From: Pterois miles
Taxonomy: Eukaryota > Chordata > Actinopteri > Perciformes > Scorpaenidae
Length of the DNA: 64,000 bases
Reading direction: 5' to 3'
NCBI GenBank assembly: GCA_947000775.1
Contig: CAMQGK010000058.1
Coordinates: 3,788,001 to 3,852,000, forward strand
Shown: positions 48,901-63,264 of the stretch, piece by piece
Position numbering within the stretch: the first letter of the stretch is position 1
Layout: the number at the start of each line of letters is the position of its first letter
Position numbers and translations under genes: made by a program
The notes under the pieces: model-generated
The model's input: only the letters and a program-made list of their open reading frames with translations
Databases searched by the model: none
What the model was told of the DNA's origin: nothing

Positions 48901-50214
48901 TCACTTTTCACTGCTCAGATACAAGTCTTTCCTCCTGTCACTGTGTCTGGATGAGCGTCTGTCCTCTCTGTGATGGTGGGAGGCGCTCCTCTCCCTGCTC
49001 CTGCTCCTTCTCCTCCGCCTGTCGCCCTCTAGTCTGCTGTGGGATCTCTCAGATCTCGGCGGGCTTCTGCTGCGCTGGCGTTGCCTCCACGATCGGTCTC
49101 CTTAACGCTCTGAGCGCCACCCGTCTCTGCGACTCCCCCTCACGCTGGCGATAAGTGCAGGTCCCTGTCGGCCTCCCGGAATTCATTGCCAGGGTTTTGA
49201 AATACGTGCAAGAAGTTACAGTGCTTCCCTTTAGGGCACTTCTTTCTGTCAAACAATCCTGAGAGAGGAAATACAAACACAACTGAACCTTGTGTCTCTG
49301 CAGGAATGTCAACAAGTGAAAATGCCACTCTTATTATCAGTATGAATAACTCACCACATATAGCATTCTTCCAGCGTGTAACAGGACACAGCTCACAATG
49401 AAGCTGCCGACCTGCGTACCACCTCCCATTGAACCTGATGATGGCATCTTTACACTGCTCCTCTCTGGGCAGACAAAAGGACAGGATGAAGAGTTTTATC
49501 CAAAAATTCAAACAATGTACATTTTATTTATTTGGAAAAAGTTGTGGAGTGGCTATGTGATGACTTACGTGTCAAACTGAATGTAAACATTTCCTCTCAA
49601 GTGCGCTTCGTAATTGCAGCTCACCTAAAAAAGGAAAGTTATCAATGAAACCAAATGTGTAGTTTTAACATGATACATGATATATTGGCTTCAAACAACT
49701 AAGTTTTTGATGAAAATCTCTTTAATGTAGTTTAATGTAGTCAAAGATTTTTAACTAAAATATGTACTGAGTGGAATATTTTACAGTTTGAAGAACAAAA
49801 TTGTCAGTACTCCCTGGTGGAAAAAAAAACTGTAATAAAGACGCTGTTTCAAAAGTAGTGTAACATATCTTTGACATTTTTTATCAGTACTGAATAAGTA
49901 ATTTCCTGTTGCTTCGGAAAATATATTCATGATACAGTATATCTGAAATGACCTGCTATCATCCGATGCATCGACCTGGATGATTCATTGGCCAGGCTCT
50001 AGAAATATAATTTTTATTGCCATGATGCCATGAACGCATTCTGCTGCTCTTAATGTGTGAGGTTTAACTGAACTATGAATATGTAGATATACATTAAACT
50101 GAGTTTTATACCATTAGGAGGATAAAATACTGACAAAATACTTACATGAGAGTTACAGTCCTACCACTTCCTCTGGCTTGAGCGAGAGCCTGTCGTTTCC
50201 ATTTTCTTCTTTCT
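48901..50214 (-). pseudogene. zrsr2: ZRSR2-like pseudogene, unit 4
   Basis: Exons 49624-49569, 49464-49355 and 49258-48901, plus the deleted N-terminal exon at about 50214-50146. The second zinc finger and the UHM residues remain readable, so decay is limited to the lesions shared by all units. Confidence 0.86.
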
Positions 50215-50848
50215 AAGCTAAACCATAAATACTTTACAGGGGGGTCTTGTGCAAAAAGTGTGCCTGTTGTTATTTGTGGATACAAATGCAATCTAAAGAG
50301 TATGACAGACAAACTTTGAGAACCACTGGCCTAATGTAATCAAAACCAGTCCTGCAAAAGGAGCACTGTAGCATTAAGAAGCCTGTAATTCCCAGGATAT
50401 GATGAGAGTGTATTACAGAGGAGTTGATTCAGTTCTACGTTATCACAGACACTTGAGACAGTAGTTTGTGTTATATCTGGGTTGTATTAATCAGCAATTA
50501 ATTAATCACGTAAGCAGCAGCAACAGCAGCAGCAATAGTTGCAGTAGACACACTGGCACCTTCATTAATATCACACTCAACTGACTGTGTTTTATATTCT
50601 CATTGCATTGACGGGTGGACTGTTCTCAGGTGCCTGTGCAGGTTGTTTGTGGCTCTAAATGATACTCTTGCAGACTCTGCACTCTTCCTTTGTATCGTCA
50701 ATAAAACTGAAATGTTTCCAGATTTTGATTCTTTTCCTAGTGTAACTCATTTTCTTTACTTTACCTTCCTAATGTGTCGAAGTTGGCTTCTCTTGTTGCC
50801 CCCGGCCTCTCTCTCTCCTTCCCTCCTGCTCTGTTCGTGCGCTACTGC

Positions 50849-50851
<3 letters not shown>

Positions 50852-50908
<57 letters not shown>

Positions 50909-51009
50909 ACAGAGAGAAACCACGGCTCCCAAATAGGAGCTGGCTCCCGTTGTTCACATCGAAGAGCCGGCTCTAAGGGCCGTTTTGTTCCCGACCGACC
51001 CATCACTAG
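50852..51009. repeat. GA microsatellite module, unit 4
   Basis: GA run 50852-50905, with CTGCTAGG before the run. An extra C in the upstream CT-rich stretch (CCCCGGCCTCTC) is unique to this unit. Confidence 0.5.
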
Positions 51010-52731
51010 TGCCGGCAGACACGTTGAGTGGGGGCTCAGCCTGCAGCTGTCTGCCGGACCCTGTGGGTTTAGGCTGGCCCGAGGTTGCTGGCAGAGGATT
51101 TGGGTGGTGAACTGAAAATCTTCTGCCAGCAACCTATGGGCCCCGCCTCCACCTGCAGGTTCAGGTGGAGGGGGCCCACAGGTTGCCGGCAGAGGCCTTG
51201 AGTGGGGTCTCAGCCTTCAGCTGTCCGCCACACTCTGTGGGTTTAAGCTGGCCCGCAAGTTGCCGGCAGAAGCGTTGGGTAGTGGCTCGGCCCACAGCTG
51301 TCTGTCGGTAACTGCGGATGGAGGCTCGGCCCGCAGGTGTTCGCTGGAACCTGCAGGTGGAGGCGGGGCCCGTAGGTTGCCGACAAAGGCCTTAGGTGGA
51401 GGCGGGGACCGCAGGTTATTGGGAGAGGTGTTGGGTGGAGGCTCAGCCAGCAGCTGTCTGCTGGAGTCTTCGGGTGGAATGGGCCCACAGGTTGCCGGCA
51501 GAGGCGTTGGGTGAAGGCTCAGCCCGCAGCTGTCTGCTGGAGTCTTCGGGTGGAATGGGCCCACAGGTTGCTGGCAGAGGCGTTGGGTGGAGGCTCGGCC
51601 CGCAGCTGTCTGCTGGAACCTGCAGGTGGGGGTTTGGCCCTTAGCTGTCTGCCACAGCTTGTGGGTGGAGGCGGAGACCACAGGTTGCCGGCAGAGGCGT
51701 TGAGTGGAGGCTCCAACCAAAGCTTCTGCCGGCAACCTGCGGGCCCTACCTCCACCCAACGCCTCTGCTGGACACCTGCAGGCCCTGCCTCTACCCGACG
51801 CCTCTGCCGGAAACCTGCAGGCCCTGCCTCCACCCAATGCCTCTGCCGGCAACGTGCAGGCCCCGCTTCCACCCGCACGCTCCAGCAGACAGCTGTGGGC
51901 CGAGCCTCCACCCAAAGTATCTGCCGGCAACCTGCGGGCCCCTTCCACACGAAGTTGCCAGCAGACAGCTGCGAGCCACGCCTGCACCCAACTCCTCTGC
52001 CAGCAACATCAGGCCCCTCGTCCACCTGCACAGTCCGGCAGACAGCTGTTTGCCAAGCCTCCACCTGCAGCTACAGGCCAGGTTTCCACCCAAAACCTCT
52101 ACCAGAAACCTGCGGGACCCCCATCTCCACCTGCAGGTTCTAGCAGACAGCTGCGAGCCGAGCCTCCAACCAACACTTATGCCGACACCCTGATGGCCCC
52201 AACTCCACCTGCCGGCTCTGGCAGACAGCTGCGGGCCGAGCTTCCACCTAAAGCTTCTGCCAGCAACCTGCGGGCACAGCCTCCACCTGTAGGTGCCGGA
52301 AAAAAGCTGCGGGCAAAACCTCCACGTTCAGCTTAAGGCAGAGCCTCCCCCCAACACCTCTGCTGGCAACCTGCGGGCCTCTCCTCTGCCAGGGGGCAGG
52401 TTACGGAAGACATCTGCGGGCCCTACCTCCACCCAACGCCTCTGCCTTCAACCTGCGGGCCCCGCCTCCACCCAATGGTCTTTGCCGGCAACCGGCAGCC
52501 GGCAGAGGCATTGGGTGGAGCTGGGGGACCAGCGGGTTGCCGGCAGCGTGAGGCGTTGGGCCTGGAGGCTCGCCCGCGCAGCTGTCTGCCAGAGCTGGCA
52601 GGTGGAGGTGGGGTCTGCAGGGTACTGGCAGAGGCGTTGGGTGGAGCCTCAGCCTGCAGCTGTCTGTCGGAGCTGCAGGTAGAGGAGGGGCCTGCAGGTT
52701 TCCGGTAGAGGTTTTAGGTGGCGGCTGACAG
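51010..52731. repeat. GC-rich minisatellite, unit 4
   Basis: Third arm contracted as in unit 3. Several scattered 1-4 bp insertions occur between 52390 and 52575 where the other units agree, either real variation or consensus error in a hard-to-sequence hairpin region. Confidence 0.9.
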
Positions 52732-53114
52732 GTGTTTAAGATGTAACTTTTTTTCACTGTTAGAGGCGGAGGAGATGGTGGACACAAAAGGATTTAGATG
52801 GAGCATGTGTGCAACCATCTGCTGTCTGCAGGTGGAGGCTAAGACAGCAGATGGCTGCTGAGTTGACGTCGGTCGGTGGCTGAAATTGATGGAGGTCGGC
52901 AGAGGCTGTTCACTAAAGGTATATATTTTGCTAGTAGGCGGAGACTGTCGGTGGAGGATCTAACCCGGAACTGCATGTACTGACTAAAAACAGATTATTC
53001 TTATAAAGAAAACTTAAAATCACAATATTTTATAAAGAATACTTAGAATCACAATATTTACAGATCCCTTAAAATCACAATATTTACATCTAAAAGCGCT
53101 AATTTGATCAGGTT

Positions 53115-55348
53115 TCATTTCTTAGCTCTTTTAGCGGATGGCATACTAGGCTTCGGTTCTCCCTGAATGTCGACATCATAACGGGGAGGAGAGACTCCAA
53201 CCCCGTATGACACCTCCACCTGAACCAGCCCGTCTTCCCCTACTGTTGACGTGAACGTTGGACGATTCAGCCTCTCCCACAGCTTCTGTTTGATGCGCCG
53301 TCCAAGCTCTAAACTGTAGGGACGCTGGCGGCCATTCTTGAACCTGTGAGGAGCCGAGGTAACACACATTTAATCTGAATGATTTGTGTGGTCAAAATGC
53401 TTATTTTTAGGTTGCAGTTATTGAAGAATATAATAATTATCTGATTGAAAGAGTCCTGATGTTTGGCTCAAACATACCTCAGCATGTCATCAACCACTTC
53501 GTGGTAGATCCGCTGGTACTCTTCCACCGGGTGGTTGTTGATCAACAGAGGGCCGTCGTCGAGCAGAGGAGCAGAGGAGGGCTGAGGGCTGGGGGCCATC
53601 TTGGAGACCACTGGAAGCTCAGAAGGGGAGATGGTGGCAGATGGGATGGGGGGCTCGGGAGCGGGGACCTGCTTCACGACCTCTGGAGGTTCAGCCACGG
53701 AGGTCCGCTTCCTCTTCCTGGGAGGGCTGGCAGCCGACTCAGACTGATGCTGCTCCTGGAGAAGGTAAGAAACACAAGAGGATGTCAGACTCCAGTTAAC
53801 CTCTGACTGACCAATGAGCTTTTATTATCTCATAAGAGAAAAATACATCAGATGCACTGCATAGAACTAAGTCCTTATTTTTTGTCCTTTTTAACTGTAT
53901 TTCAGACATCAAGTCCTGGATGGCAGAGAACTTTCAACAGCTCAACCAGGACAAAACTTTTTAGCCATTGGTACACGGGATCAGAGAGAGAAACTGGCGA
54001 GCAAACTACAAGTCGTCTCTTTTAGCCCATGTTAACAAGTAAAAAATCTTGGTGTAATATTTGACTCACAACTGAATTTTGAGGCTCAGATGAAGGACAT
54101 CATAAGAAAGGCATTTTATAATTTAAAGAACATTGCTAAAGTACACCAGTTTCTCTCTCATGCCAATGCAGAGGCACTTATTCATGCTTTTATTACCTAC
54201 AGGATTTATTACTGCAATGCTCTTCTTTCTGTTCTCCCTAAAAGATTTGGGGCTGCAATTACTTGAAAACTCAGCTGCTCCAATGTTGACAAAAAAAACA
54301 GAAAGAGAGCTCAAATTACACCGATTTTTAAGTCTCTGCATTGGCTTCCTGTGTCTCTTAAAATTGATATTAAAAGTCTTTTATTGTTTTATAAAGATCT
54401 TAATGGATGAGCTCCTTATTTATTTAACTTGCTTTTACCATATGAACCCAGCAGAGCCCTCAGGTCTTCTTGAAGAGGCCTTTTAACTGAACCCAAAGTT
54501 AGGACTGAAACATACGGGGAGGCATTTTTTTACTACTATGCCCCCCATTTATGGAATAAGCTGCCTGAAGATCTGAGGGCGACATGTAGTATTAATAGTT
54601 TTGAAGTAAGCTTAAGACCCATCTTTTTAGTCTTTCTTTATCAATTTTAGGTATTGTATTTTATTTTATTCTGTTTTACATGTTATTAAATATGTTCAGT
54701 TTTATTTTTTAAAACTTTCAAATTTTTCTTCTTTGTTTCCTCAATTCATTCTATTTCTTTTAAATTCAAGATGGCGTGTCCTCAGTATTTCCTCAGTATT
54801 TAATCTGTTGATTGTGTGAGTTGTGTGAGTTGTGTGAGTGTTGACTGTAAAGCTCTTTGTGCTTGTATGAAAAGTTCGACACATATAAAGTTATTATTAA
54901 TTTGTCAAATTAACAGACCCTTCACAGATTCGATTTCAGAAAAAAATTGTGATTTTACACCTGGATGCAGGAAGAATTTAAAGTAAAGCACAATAAAAAA
55001 TGTCCTTAAACTGACATTTTCACAGATTAAAGCTGTAAACTGGTAAAAACTCTGATGGAAACTCAACAGAAAAGTTGCTGTAATGTAAAATGAGTCTAAT
55101 CAGCAGTGCAATATGTCTGTACAGTAGACCGTGTCCCAAAACATTCAGTATTCACAATATAGTCCACCACGTGTTTACCATTGGTGTAAAACTGTCTGAC
55201 TCTCTACCTTTTTAAGATTGCATTGTGCATAATTTAGGACATTAACATATTTTTCTATCCAAAGTAGTTACCTGGCTGCCCCTGCAGCACGGACGCTGTC
55301 TGAGGGTTGCAGGCTTCCTGGCTCTCTTCTGTCTGCAGTAGCTGTGGT
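53115..55348 (-). CDS. Unidentified 3-exon protein, unit 4
   Basis: Exons 55348-55272, 53755-53478 and 53343-53115, open frame, Cys-to-Arg form. Identical in predicted sequence to unit 3 as far as I can see. Confidence 0.58.
53904..54900 (+). mobile_element. L2-type LINE fragment, unit 4
   Basis: Same insertion and same extra A as unit 3. Inherited through unit duplication, not a new insertion. Confidence 0.82.
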
Positions 55349-55825
55349 CTGCAAGAGCAATCAGCACAACAAACTGCAACAACACATGCTCATGTTAGAA
55401 TGAGGCTTCACAAGTAAATGCAACACACAGCACGGAATAATGGGAATTTCATTCTGCAATTTTCTGCAAAAATTCAACTAGATAATAAAATAATGACTTT
55501 ACTGTCAGGGCGTGACCTACAGAGGAGACAGGAGGAGCTTATTGGCTGCTCTTAATAACACATGAGCTTCACTTAATCATATTTTTCTGTATCTTCTTTA
55601 GGCTTGACGTATCATTCATACATGAGTGTGATTCATCACTAGTTAATAAAGATTTTAGCATGGTTGCTGTTCCTGCCATCACCATTGAAGTGTGTGTAGC
55701 TGTTTATTTGACTACATTTTGTCTATTTGTGTCTGTAGATTTCTCCAAAATTCACCAAAAGTTACCATTAGATACTGCCTCATTTGCTTATTAAAAATAC
55801 AATTTACTATAAATATATATAGAAT

Positions 55826-56229
55826 ATACATACCTGGCAACCGAGATACCATGATCAAGAAGGTGGTTCACCCAGGGCGAGGCTTAGTCATTGCACTCCG
55901 GCTGAGCTGACCTCTGCGAATTCCCCAAATGTGGGAATCTCGACTGCATAATTGGGAGTTGGCTTGGTAATCGGAGGGTCACCGGTTTAAGTCCCGACAT
56001 GGACCAAGAACGAGTGTGAACTGGTAGCTGGAGAGGTGCCAGTTCACCCCTTGGGCAGTGTCGAAGTGCCCCTGAGCAAGGCACCAAACCCCCAACTGCT
56101 CGGGGCGCTTGTCAGGAGCAGCCCCCCTCACTCTGACATCTCTCCATTAATGCATGTATGTGTACTGTGTGAAATTAACAACAGTGTGTAAAAACTGAAT
56201 TTCCCCTCGTGGGACTAATAATAGTTGTT
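55826..56229 (+). mobile_element. U1-SINE chimera, unit 4
   Basis: U1-like part 55826-55953, SINE part 55954-56229. The junction is identical to the other copies, so fusion predates the array. Confidence 0.86.
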
Positions 56230-57321
56230 GTTGCTCTTCTTCTTCTTCTTCTTAATTTCAGAAAAAAATGTAATACAAAGAATAATTGTCTTAATGTAAG
56301 TGATCAACTGGGGAAGTTTTATGGTTTCTATTAGTGTTTTTTTACTCTTATTTACCTGTAATGTCTTCAAAATCTGTCTGTAATTTTATAATCCATATCT
56401 TTAAAGGTCCCTTTTCTCAAAATTATTTTTTTTGCTGAGACTCTTAACCAGAAACCTCCACTTCAGTAGTCCTCACACATAGTTTATCTGTGTTGAAATA
56501 GTAGAGTGAGTTTCTAATTTTCTTTCTTACATGGAAAGTCTCGCAATATTTGCTGCAGTGTGTCATTGTGTGCATGGTAGCGCACCCCCCATATTCAGCA
56601 GTTAGATATATGTAACGCAACCTCTCTCATCATAACAACACGTTATAACCAGCTGGCCACAGAAATAATGAAAGTGCATGTTATTTTACCATAAGTGGAA
56701 TAGTACAATGACTGTAGTCGTCTCATTACACAGATAAAACGGATCATTACATAATTTGTTCATACTGAAATATTAGCTGGCCCCAGATCTGATGTGGAAA
56801 CCTGAATAAATAGTTTTAATTTATGAATATGCAAAATGGAAACAATGGAGGTTTTTCTTTGACACAGCTGGGGCTCCTTCAGGACAGGTCAAGTAATAAA
56901 TCAGGACCAACATTTAATACAGTATGTTTGGTATTATGTTCTAGTGCTGCATGTTCATAACATATCAGTTAAATTAGCTCAAACCACAAAGCTGCCATGA
57001 AAATATAATGTCACATATCATTATATTATCAGTAGGCTACGGACGCCATTTTGTGAAGGCCTACTATGTGAGTCATAGTTGGAGCAGTGTTCATGGCACA
57101 GTCTATTTACAATGTATGATGAGGGCTCTGAGAGCACATCGGAGAAGTTTGCTCTAAGGGCTTTCTACCAGAAATCGTCTTAAATTTAGACAACAACAAA
57201 CTTGGTTAAGTTTAAGACAAGATCAGAGTTTGAGCTCAAATAAACCCTTGAAATCAAACGTCTCCGATGTTCGCTCCAAGAGCGTCGACGGTAAAATACA
57301 TAGAAAGTGTTAAAATCTCAC

Positions 57322-57498
57322 ATTTTCCATGGTGAAGTCAGTCAGGTCTCTTTGGTCACCCTCTGGAAGTCTTCGGTCTTTCACACGATGGATGAAATAA
57401 TCACTTGACTCTGTCGTTTTCAACAAATCGTGGAGTGCAACTTTGGACAAACTTTTCCGGCCGTTGGATGATTTGTTAATGTTCAAATTCTGCTTCAT
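57322..57498 (-). CDS. Candidate first coding exon, unit 4
   Basis: Open, His form. No disabling change seen. Confidence 0.33.
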
Positions 57499-58207
57499 AA
57501 ATGATGCGCCTGAGAGAAACCATGGCAACCATGGACGGCATTTTGTACGCACGAGATTTTACAGTCAGGTCTCACCTCTGTGATGTAAAGTTTCATCCAA
57601 TCAGCTGCGAAAGGCATGAGATCAAGTCCCCATCTAAGTACTGTATGAAGAAACATGATCGCGTCCTCAGTCATATTGTTTGATAGATGTTTGGTTCCAG
57701 TCTCATGCGCAGCTACTGATGGGGATGACTACAAGTCTTTCTGCGACTCCTCAAACTGATGTTTGTTCACACTGACTGTTAATATTTAGTATTTATTCCT
57801 TTGAGTTTATTAAATACTTGGAGTCATCACACAGCAGCAGGATCGATATGTGCGTCCCCACACTGTCAGAGAAGCTGTTTTCAGATTTCAGGTTGATTTA
57901 GTGACAACATTTAGATCATAGCAGCCGTCCTCAGGATGGGTTCAGCTCCATCACAGCTGTCGGCCATATTTATTCTAACTAAAAATTAAAATTTCTACTG
58001 CATTTCCTCTAGACGGTCAAAATTGCGCCGTCAAGTTTATTATTACACTGAGTTTCTAATTTTGTTTCTTAAATGGAAAGTCTCGCAATATTTGCTGCAG
58101 TGCGTCATTGTGTGCATGATAGCGCACCCCCCATATTCACCATATCAATATATGTAACGTAGCCTCTCTTATCCTAACAACACGTTATGACCAGTTGGTC
58201 ACAGAAA

Positions 58208-58360
58208 GACTCGTGGGGACTAGTCAGACTGTAGCGTTCGAACTGATGAAGCCACTTGGATAAGGGGCGAATTCTTCAGAGACAAATCTAAGTCCAGTTG
58301 CCTTCGATCCCATTTTTTGCCAGAATGAATATGACCTGGATGAATGAAAACTCCACAGAG
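58208..58360 (+). mobile_element. TSD-flanked short element in subrepeat B, unit 4
   Basis: TSD copies at 58199-58207 and 58361-58369; shortest form, GAATTCTTC. Confidence 0.6.
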
Positions 58361-61300
58361 TCACAGAAATAATGAACGTGTATTTTATTTTACCATAAGT
58401 AGAACAGTACAGTGACTGTAGTCGTCTCATAACACAGATGAAACGGATCATTACATAATTTTTCCATACTGAAATATTAGCTGGTTCCAGATCTGCTGTG
58501 GGAACTTGAATAAATTGTTTTAATTTAGAAATATGCAAAATGCCATCGTAAAATGGAAATGATGGAGTTCTTTCTTTGACACAGCTGAGGCCTTCATCAG
58601 GACAGGTCAGGTAATAAAGCAGGACCCACATTTAATATGTTTGGTGTTATGTTTAGTGCTGCGTATTCATAACAAATCAGTTAGATTAGCTCAAATCACT
58701 AAGTTGCCATGAAGATCTAATGTCACATATCTGCTGGGAATTATTGTATTCAAGTAGGCCTACTTCAGAGTTGGATTCATCCATAATAACACTGTGTCCC
58801 AGATATCAATTTGTGATATCAATGATTTTATTAGATACATCAAAACAGGATAAAATGATATTATCAGTAGGCTAATGACATTTTTTGTTGGCCTACTATT
58901 TGAGCCGTGGTTGGAGCAGTATTCATGGCACAGTCTGTTTACAATGTATATGAAGGCTCTGAGAGCACATGTCACATTTTCCATGGTGGAAGTCAGTCGA
59001 GTCTCTTTGGTCAGTCTCTGGAAGTCTTCAGTCATTATCACCGTGGAGGAAATCCTCACTTGAATCCGTAATTTTCAACAAATCGTCGAGTGCAACTTGT
59101 TGACAACTTTTCTGGCCGTTAGAGGATTTGTTGTGATATTGTCTGGTTGTTTCCAGTCTCATACGCAGCTACTGATGGGGATGAAAGTGATGTTTGTTCA
59201 ATCTGTCTGTTAATATTTAGTATTTATTCATTTGAGTTTATTAAATGTTTGGAGTAATCACACAGCAGCAGACTCGATATGTGGGTCTTCACACCGACAG
59301 AGGCGCTGTGCGCATTTTACGCACGTGGCACAGCTTCTGAAACTTCATTAATGAGGCCGATTTAAGTCTCCCGACAGGACAACAGGATCGGTGAGGATCT
59401 AATGTACATATCACTCAGTTTTACTTTTTCCACTCAGATTTCAGGTTAATTTGGTAAGATCACGTGGAACGTAGCAGCTGTCTCCAGGATGAGTCCAGCT
59501 CCATCAGAGCTATCGGGACATTTTAGTCTAACTAAAAATCCAAACAACATTTCCTCTAGAGGGTCAAAATTGTTTTCTTCTGCCCTGTCGAGTTTATTAA
59601 TGCTGTTCACTGAGTTTTTAATTTTGTTCATTATCGCAACATCAGCAAGAGTGGCGTCATCGTGCGCATGGAAGCGCACTTTCCATATTCACCATATCAA
59701 TATCATCAACACATACTCTCTCATCATTAAAAACAACACGTTATGGACAGATGGCCACTGAAATAATGAAAGAACATGTTATTTTACTATAAGTTTGACA
59801 GTACAATGACTGTCGTCGTCTCATGACACAGATGAAACGGATCATTACGCACAGGCAGGGATTTTCCTGAAACACTGAAACTGGTAATTAAATTCAGTTG
59901 AAATTCAAAAAAGAGAATTAAGTTAAGGAAAAACAAGCAAGCAACTAAAGATTCAACAATAACGGAACATTTTTACGGGTGTTTTTATTGCATTTCATTG
60001 AATCATGTTTATTTTTCAGTAGATAATCATAGTGACGTAGCAACTTCATGTCTCGACTAAATTATAATATCGCAACGCAAACATACAACATTATCGTCAC
60101 TATGAGATATTATTGCTTCAACAGACATGCAGGTGTCACATTAATAACTTCATCTACTAATGTAAGGCCCTCAGCCCCTCAGTGCGTGCGCTTTTAAAAC
60201 TGTCCCTGCTGCTTGCCGTCTGTTGATGTTACTGAAGGAAATTTTGGTTGGATAACTATCACAAGAACTCTTATAAGAGCATTTTGAATCTCTTACAATG
60301 ACCAGTTTTACTTATTAATTACCGTGTCCATGCAGAGAAAGAAAAGTAATGTCATAATTTCAAAGAAATTTCAAATGGAGCTGGTGTTAGCTTGACCTCG
60401 TTAGCTTAGCAATTGTCTTAGCAAGGTGAAAATGAATCGACAAGAAACGCTTTTAGTACATTTATGGTTTTTGAAAATGGCTGGAGTTCCCCTTTATGGC
60501 CTCTGGATGTCACTAAAGAACAATGTAACTTTGTAACAAATCAGAAAACTCATCACAGATCTTCCAGTCCTAAAACAATGGATGATTAATATAGACACGT
60601 CAATACTAAACTATGTTTATAATAATACTGTGGCGTTTTATATCATGTGTATTCATTAATGTGTGCTGTTGCTTCTTAAATAAACTAAACTTGTATTAAT
60701 TTAATAAGGATGGATTTGTATACAGTACCTGAAATATATAAACTGCTTGTCAAAAATCCTCTTTCAAAACACTTGCCATTTCACAGCATGTCCTTATTTT
60801 ATTTAACATATTTTATTGCCTTTACATTTGACATGTTACAACCTGTTACGCAAACAAGCCACATACTGTACAGTTGAACAGTTGTGTTACTTTCTATTAC
60901 ACAACACTGTTTGTTTTCGGTCTGGATGTTTTCCAATCATGAGAAGATAATGTATACAGCATATATTCAACGTTTTTTTGTTCACACTGATTGTCACACT
61001 TTTGTGGGTTTTAGACTGCAGCTGAACTCCAGAGGTAGTTTTGTCCCTTCCTGTCTCACTGCAGCACTCAACACATTACCTCAGGATGTTAGAGAGAGAA
61101 ACACATCTGAAACATCTGTGTGCAGCTGTGGAATACTGTGTTGGCCTCTGCTGGTCCTATTGAAAAACTATGTGAAGATGCTGTACTTGTACCTGGAGTA
61201 AAGGCACGTTAGTTAGATGGACCTGATGGCTGTAGTTGACATCAGGATGGAAGTCTTTTGCAGAGGACAATTACACATTTGTATTTGGTTCCCTCTTGTT

Positions 61301-61537
61301 AATCAAGCTTGTTGAGAGCTTCAGGAGCTTAAAGAATCAGTCTGATCTGGTTCCGCCTCTACCACAGGCAGAGAAACACAGGCTGAGAATGACAAACAGC
61401 AGCAGATGATCATGTCTGTTTGTTGAAGTTATCATTAAATTGGTGTGCACAGAAAGCAATCAAGGGATTTACTATGATTGTGTTAAAAGTCATGTAGTTG
61501 TTTTGAAGTAATATTTTATTTTGTGTGGTATTTCTAG

Positions 61538-62038
61538 ACTGAAACATGCACCAGCCTGGACTCGAGGATTTGAGCAGGTGCTTGTTAGAGAGACAAAATC
61601 TGGAACAGAAATCATCAGTTTTCACTACTGGTTCCAGTTCTACCTGCAAGTAAAAAGTACCCACTTGGACTACAAAGGATACAAGGCCAGGGATCATGAC
61701 TTGGTGAGTAGAACTGTTCATCGGACAAAATGTCTGCGGGGACACAATCTGTTGTCTCTGTCTTTATTTATTTTTTATTCTGCTAAGCTAACGTTCATGT
61801 GTGTCTATCCACAGCCTGATCACGACGACCACGTTCTGAACCTCCAGTTCAGCTGGCACAGTTTTGGGAAGCCTGTTGGTAGCGCCTTCATTGGGACCTG
61901 ACCTGAGTTTGACATGGCACTCTTCACCATCGTCTTCCTCACGAACACAGAGAGGAGCACCGCAGTGCTGGTCAACATCGACCAGTGTTAGATGAAGGTG
62001 GTGGTGATCAGACATGGACGCTCCCTCGGGGAGCATCC
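61538..62038 (+). pseudogene. EndoU pseudogene, unit 5
   Basis: Exons 61538-61703 and 61815-62038; stops at 61899-61901 and 61989-61991. I see no difference from unit 4 in the coding part. Confidence 0.87.
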
Positions 62039-62845
62039 CCCAATCTGCTCAGCAGCAACAGCAGACATGTTAGGCAGCACTCACATATAAACATGATAAA
62101 CAGTGATACTCAGTCTGAGGCACAAATGTACTGTGATATAGTTAAAACGTAACAAACCTGCATAATGCCGTGCAGGACATAGATGAGTACACGTCTGTAA
62201 TTTTTATCAACACCTTTGTAAACTTGATTCATTTGTCACAAAAAGCTATTTCAATAAAAGTAATTCATGCTTTTTAAAGTCAAATATTTGGTGTGTTTAT
62301 GAGATATCCTTTCATTTCCTTTGTAATACATTCAAATCACTTCATTATACGGATGCAATGGATTAAGTATGAGTATGTGGAAGAAATACTCAAATCCTTT
62401 GAGCAGAGCTGTTTTAGTAACGTGTAACAGGGTAGCGGAATAAATAGTGTGATCATGTTCTCCTGAACATGGAAGTTGATGGCAATTGTTTTGAATTTAA
62501 AGCATTACATCTTCAATTCTTTAAGACATCAGTAAGAGATCTAGTGATGTAGACTGTTTCTTATTTACTTCACTTCCCAGGTAGATAAATTTATATATTA
62601 TATGTTGACTTCACTGAACTGATAAAGCATTTTAAATGAGTGGTCCATGGTCCAAATGAGTCCAGTTCCCTTTAGTCTGACTCACTGGGTGTAGACTGGG
62701 TAAAACCCTACCAATGGCCATGTATTTCATGTACATCCTCCATTTGAAAGTTATTAACAATAAATGTATTATTGTATATTAAAAAAGAGACACCCCATCT
62801 GATCTTTTGTTTTATATTGTTTTTATTTAGCAACATTAACTATAT

Positions 62846-62849
<4 letters not shown>

Positions 62850-62932
<83 letters not shown>

Positions 62933-62996
62933 CTATATTGTAAATTTCCCCACTGTGGGACTAATAAAGGAATATCTTATCTTATCTTATCTTATT
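62850..62996. repeat. TA microsatellite plus tail, unit 5
   Basis: TA run 62850-62930, about as long as that of unit 2 and longer than those of units 1, 3 and 4. Confidence 0.75.
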
Positions 62997-63264
62997 GTAC
63001 TGCAGTTCCAGCGATCCAGTGTTCAATAATTAAAGCCACATTAACAGTCTTCCAAAAGCAAAATATTCACATATGTACACATTGGTGGCGGGTTCTAACG
63101 TACTGCATCACTGCTCTAAAATTTCAATTATCCTTCCCTATACCGTTCACATAGTTAAGAGGAGAAAAGCCAGAACAAATTCACAGATTTTGAAATGGAG
63201 GAGCCAGTAGGTAAACATGTCAGCGTATCCAGCAGGCCCACTTGGTATTTCTGTGTTAGACTGT

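Larger units (their letters stand above)
44721..59065. repeat. Macrosatellite unit 4 (14.3 kb)
   Basis: Fourth copy, nearly identical to unit 3, with the same deletion near 46475. Many small indels lie at 52390-52575 in the GC-rich block, which look like either local rearrangement or poor consensus. Gene-free stretches 45504-47192, 47914-48501, 49625-50145, 50215-50851 and 54901-55825 match those of the other units and add nothing new. Confidence 0.97.
56507..59848. repeat. Nested subrepeats A-B-C across the unit 4/5 boundary
   Basis: A 56507, B 58049, C 59611. The inserted element in B has a 2-bp deletion (GCGAATTCTTC) relative to units 2 and 3. Confidence 0.85.
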
